From UBA5018 sp947463165 (GTDB taxonomy: Bacteria > Cyanobacteriota > Cyanobacteriia > PCC-6307 > Cyanobiaceae), in contig CALRTY020000009.1 of NCBI GenBank assembly GCA_943371245.1, positions 1 through 64,000 on the forward strand: a DNA stretch of 64,000 bases, given 5' to 3'. This document shows, in pieces, positions 61,395 through 64,000 of this stretch; the stretch's first letter is position 1; every line of letters starts with the position of its first letter. The position numbers and the translations under genes were made by a program. Under the pieces are notes generated by a model. It made no database searches and was not told where the DNA came from. It saw only the letters and a list, made by a program, of their open reading frames with translations.

Positions 61395-61506
61395 GAAGCT
61401 GAAGTCCTTGAAGCTGAAGTCCTGAAACCTGCTTGCTGCAAAAACTGTTTGCTGCAAAAAGTGCTTGCTGCAAAACCGCTGGCTGCAAATCTGGTGACTG
61501 CAAAAC
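61395..61506. repeat. 15-base tandem repeats, two families
   Basis: GAAGCTGAAGTCCTK twice (61395-61409, 61410-61424), then five units of the CTTGCTGCAAAA type at 61432, 61447, 61462, 61477 and 61492, exactly 15 bases apart and increasingly diverged. They lie directly after the DUF39 stop. A frame through them reads LEAEV twice and LLQKV, LAAKP, LAANL, VTAKL, but no gene start or family supports coding. Confidence 0.85.
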
Positions 61507-61576
61507 TGATGGCCGAAGAGCAGATGATCAGAAACCGCTATTAAGCTCCCGGAGCTGATGCGACGCGGGCCTGCCC

Positions 61577-62185
61577 ATGGGCAGCCCAGGGAAGTGCGAA
61601 TCCCAGCTCGCTGGATCAGAGACCACAGGTGCTAAATCTGCCAACTCAGAATTTTGCCAATTTGAATTGACTCAGTCTGATGCGGCTGAAATGTTTACGG
61701 CTGGGGCCACTGGCCAGGTTCCTGCCAGTGGTGAGCATTCGCTGAGCTCCCCTGCCTGCGTATCTCCGGGCGAGCTGCTCAATTCCAGCGCAGCTCAGCT
61801 TCCCAGTGTGGCCAGCAGCATTTTGGTGCCGCCTCTGCCTGGAGCCAGCGAGCAGCAAGCCGGCAGCGAACCGGGCGGCGAGTGGGAGCTGCTGCTTAGT
61901 AAGTGGCAAACCTGGTGGACCAGTGGCGAGCTGATCGCCCTGGCCAGCCAGGCCCGCAAGCCTTTACTGCTGATTGCTGGCCTGCTGGCTTTGTTGCTGG
62001 TGTTGCTTCTCTATGCGGGCCTGCTCGCCGCCCTGGAGAGCCTGCCGCTGCTGCCCGGTCTGCTGGAACTGGTGGCCGTGATTTGGTTGGTGCGCTACGG
62101 GGGGCCTCGCCTGCTGCACAGGGACGAGCGCCAGCGGCTGATCGCAGCCCTGGCCAGCCGCTGGCGCGGCTTTCTCGGGGGTTGA
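61577..62185 (+). CDS. CAAD-domain membrane protein
   Basis: 202 residues. A Ser/Ala-rich, disordered first half leads to a CAAD-type region: WELLLSKWQTWW, then two hydrophobic helices (about 130-155, KPLLLIAGLLALLLVLLLYA; 160-180, LPGLLELVAVIWLVRYGGP) and a basic end. CAAD (cyanobacterial aminoacyl-tRNA synthetase appended domain) occurs fused to synthetases or as stand-alone thylakoid proteins such as CURT1-type membrane-curving proteins. This free-standing form likely sits in thylakoids. Start at 61577 is uncertain; the conserved part begins about 100 residues later. Confidence 0.75.
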   Translation: MGSPGKCESQLAGSETTGAKSANSEFCQFELTQSDAAEMFTAGATGQVPASGEHSLSSPACVSPGELLNSSAAQLPSVASSILVPPLPGASEQQAGSEPGGEWELLLSKWQTWWTSGELIALASQARKPLLLIAGLLALLLVLLLYAGLLAALESLPLLPGLLELVAVIWLVRYGGPRLLHRDERQRLIAALASRWRGFLGG

Positions 62186-62285
62186 AAGCCGCTGCCGCCT
62201 CCCCGCTCAAGCCCGTTTGGGGGTCGCACCTACTTGACGAGCTCAGGCAGGTTGATAGTTTGTCGCGATTGCGTCCGTATTTCAG

Positions 62286-63449
62286 GTGGAGATTCAGCTC
62301 GGCCGTTCCCGAACCGTTCGCCGCGCCTACGGCATCGATGAGATCGCCCTGGTTCCCGGAGGTCGCACCGTCGACCCAGCCGTCACCGACAGCAGCTGGA
62401 GCCTAGGGGGCATCAACCGTGAGATCCCGATCATCGCCAGCGCCATGGACGGGGTGGTGGATGTGGCCATGGCTGTGGAACTGAGCCGGCTGGGTGCCCT
62501 GGGCGTGCTGAACCTGGAGGGGGTGCAGTGCCGCTACGAGGATCCCAACCCGATCCTCGATCGCATCGCTTCTGTGGGCAAACAGGAGTTTGTGCCTCTG
62601 ATGCAGGAGCTCTACAGCCAACCGGTGCGAGAGGACCTAATCCGGCTTCGCATCGGCGAAATCAAGGCCAAGGGGGGCATTGCCGCCGTTAGTGCCACGC
62701 CGATGGCGGCCTTGAGGTTCGGCCAGGCGATCGCGGAGGCCGGCGCCGATCTGTTCTTCGTGCAGGCCACTGTGGTGAGCACCGAGCACATCGGCCCCGC
62801 CGGCCAGGAAAGTCTCAATTTGGAGACCCTCTGCCGCGAGATGGGCGTGCCGGTGGTGATTGGTAATTGCGTCACCTATGAAGTGGCTCTGAAGCTGATG
62901 CGCGCCGGCGCCGCCGGCCTGATGGTGGGTATTGGCCCAGGCGCCGCCTGCACCAGCCGCGGCGTTCTCGGCATCGGCATCCCCCAAGCCACCGCCGTTG
63001 CCGACTGCGCAGCGGCCCGTGATGACTACGAAAAAGAGAGTGGCAACTACGTGCCTGTGATCGCCGATGGTGGCATTGTTACCGGAGGCGACATCTGCAA
63101 GTGCCTGGCCTGTGGCGCCGACGCCGTGATGATCGGTTCGCCGATCGCTCGTGCCGCCGAGGCCCCTGGACGAGGCTTCCACTGGGGCATGGCCACCCCC
63201 AGCCCGGTGCTGCCCCGCGGCACCCGCATCCAGGTGGGCACCACCGGCAGCCTGGAGAAGATCCTGCGCGGACCGGCCAGCCTCGATGACGGTACCCAGA
63301 ACCTGTTGGGCTGCATCAGGACCTCCATGGGCACCCTGGGGGCCAAAAACCTGAAGGAGATGCAAGCGGTGGAGGTGGTTGTGGCCCCGTCGCTGCTCAC
63401 CGAGGGCAAGGTTTATCAGAAGGCCCAGCAATTGGGCATGGGCAAATAG
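62286..63449 (+). CDS. guaB3: GuaB3-type IMP dehydrogenase-related protein (possible GMP reductase)
   Basis: 387 residues from GTG 62286. TIM-barrel IMPDH/GMPR family without the CBS domains of true IMP dehydrogenase. The phosphate/catalytic loop reads GIGPGAACTSRGVLGIG with Cys222, and IADGGIVTGGDICKCLACGA follows. This is the GuaB3 subgroup found across cyanobacteria and actinobacteria. From memory, a cyanobacterial GuaB3 was shown to reduce GMP to IMP, so the common label IMP dehydrogenase may be wrong. A terminator follows, and trxA is next. Confidence 0.9.
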   Translation: MEIQLGRSRTVRRAYGIDEIALVPGGRTVDPAVTDSSWSLGGINREIPIIASAMDGVVDVAMAVELSRLGALGVLNLEGVQCRYEDPNPILDRIASVGKQEFVPLMQELYSQPVREDLIRLRIGEIKAKGGIAAVSATPMAALRFGQAIAEAGADLFFVQATVVSTEHIGPAGQESLNLETLCREMGVPVVIGNCVTYEVALKLMRAGAAGLMVGIGPGAACTSRGVLGIGIPQATAVADCAAARDDYEKESGNYVPVIADGGIVTGGDICKCLACGADAVMIGSPIARAAEAPGRGFHWGMATPSPVLPRGTRIQVGTTGSLEKILRGPASLDDGTQNLLGCIRTSMGTLGAKNLKEMQAVEVVVAPSLLTEGKVYQKAQQLGMGK

Positions 63450-63518
63450 GGCCTGCCACCAGCAGCCCTATCCTGACTGGTGTGGGGGCTACGGCTCACA
63501 CACTCCTCACACCCTCCA

Positions 63519-63546
63519 GCCCGGTGTTCCCGGGCCTTTTGTCTTT
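63519..63546 (+). terminator. Rho-independent terminator of guaB3
   Basis: GCCCGG (63519-63524) and CCGGGC (63530-63535) around a TGTTC loop, followed by CTTTTGTCTTTT. It lies 70 bases after the guaB3 stop and before trxA. Confidence 0.8.
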
Positions 63547-63621
63547 TGCAACGCTTGGCTGCAGCAGGCTTTTGAGGCCTGCTCCCCTTGCTAGATTGTT
63601 CCCAAAGCGATCCACTTCAGG

Positions 63622-63948
63622 ATGTCCTCAGTCGCAGCCGTCACCGATGCCAGCTTTGAAGAGCAAGTGCTGACAAGCACTGTACCTGTATTGGTTGACT
63701 TCTGGGCGCCCTGGTGTGGTCCCTGCCGCATGGTTGGGCCAATTGTAGATGAGATCGCCAATGAACTTAAGGATGTGATCAAAGTCTACAAGATGAACAC
63801 TGATGAAAATCCTAAAATTGCCAACGAATATGCCATACGCAGTATTCCTACTTTGATGCTTTTTGTCGGCGGCGCAAAAGTAGATACAGTTGTTGGTGCT
63901 GTTCCCAAGCAAACCTTGATGAGCACAATTAACAAGCATCTTGCTTGA
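63622..63948 (+). CDS. trxA: Thioredoxin (m-type)
   Basis: 108 residues with the active site FWAPWCGPCRMVGP (Cys32, Cys35) and the cis-Pro loop YAIRSIPTLMLFVGG. This is the main m-type thioredoxin, reduced by ferredoxin-thioredoxin reductase in the light, which activates Calvin-cycle and other enzymes. ATG 63622 follows the guaB3 terminator, so it has its own promoter in 63547-63621. The coding sequence is less GC-rich than its neighbours. Confidence 0.95.
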   Translation: MSSVAAVTDASFEEQVLTSTVPVLVDFWAPWCGPCRMVGPIVDEIANELKDVIKVYKMNTDENPKIANEYAIRSIPTLMLFVGGAKVDTVVGAVPKQTLMSTINKHLA

Positions 63949-64000
63949 GTGAATACTATAAAATTCGGTTTTTAAATCGCACCTAGCCTCGCTAATTTGC

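Overview
The window is chromosomal DNA from a high-GC cyanobacterium, most like the freshwater or brackish picocyanobacteria of the Synechococcus/Cyanobium/Vulcanococcus group. The evidence is the gene content and order: nblS-purD, purC-omp85-lpxC-fabZ-lpxA-lpxB, crtL next to gyrA, guaB3-trxA, a CAAD-domain protein, DUF1825, a YlqD protein and LrtA. Most of the 64 kb is densely packed housekeeping sequence with many 1-8 base stop/start overlaps. No rRNA, tRNA or CRISPR array was recognised by eye.

Layout. 1-1.9 kb: an IS3-like transposase start at the edge, inserted into a ClpB-like AAA+ ATPase gene, followed by helicase-like remnants. 1.9-13.7 kb: purD-nblS on the minus strand, then a long plus-strand cluster (lipoprotein-sized unknown, purC, bamA/omp85, lpxC, fabZ, lpxA, lpxB, exported msrA) that builds the outer membrane and lipid A. 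13.8-21.8 kb: small unknowns, pepA, GIY-YIG and HhH proteins, DUF1825, tyrS, pyrF, a WbuC-like cupin and a methyltransferase. 22.1-23.7 kb: an AT-richer gene for an Asp-rich Hint-domain protein. 24-34.2 kb: glycosyltransferase, MFS transporter, recO, deoC, lrtA/hpf, lipB, acyl-ACP/CoA synthetase, ylqD and pdhC (E2). 34.7-42.4 kb: queA, sodB, an FKBP isomerase, a phasin-like protein, lnt and mntH. 42.5-45.4 kb: an AT-richer accessory stretch with an IS5-type transposase remnant, possible lipase fragments and a repeat-bearing membrane protein. 45.4-64 kb: folD, a 7TM-HD phosphodiesterase, a PGM1-like ATP-grasp ligase, a lone sugar-type ABC permease, leuA, a NYN protein, a GH57 enzyme, crtL, gyrA, a DUF39 (HcyBio) protein, CAAD, guaB3 and trxA.

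The most unusual signals are: (1) the Hint protein, whose N-terminal domain looks like a permuted papain fold and whose acidic linker is built from 12-base repeats; (2) two extra, mostly synonymously diverged copies of the ylqD gene tail just downstream of ylqD; (3) a window-wide habit of short tandem repeats (12, 14, 15, 17 and 20 bases) in spacers and as low-complexity inserts inside conserved enzymes (PurC, TyrS, QueA, Aas, PdhC, a GT4 glycosyltransferase); and (4) signs of an eroded, IS-disrupted accessory locus at the left edge.

All family assignments come from reading the protein sequences and from memory of the families; no database search was run.
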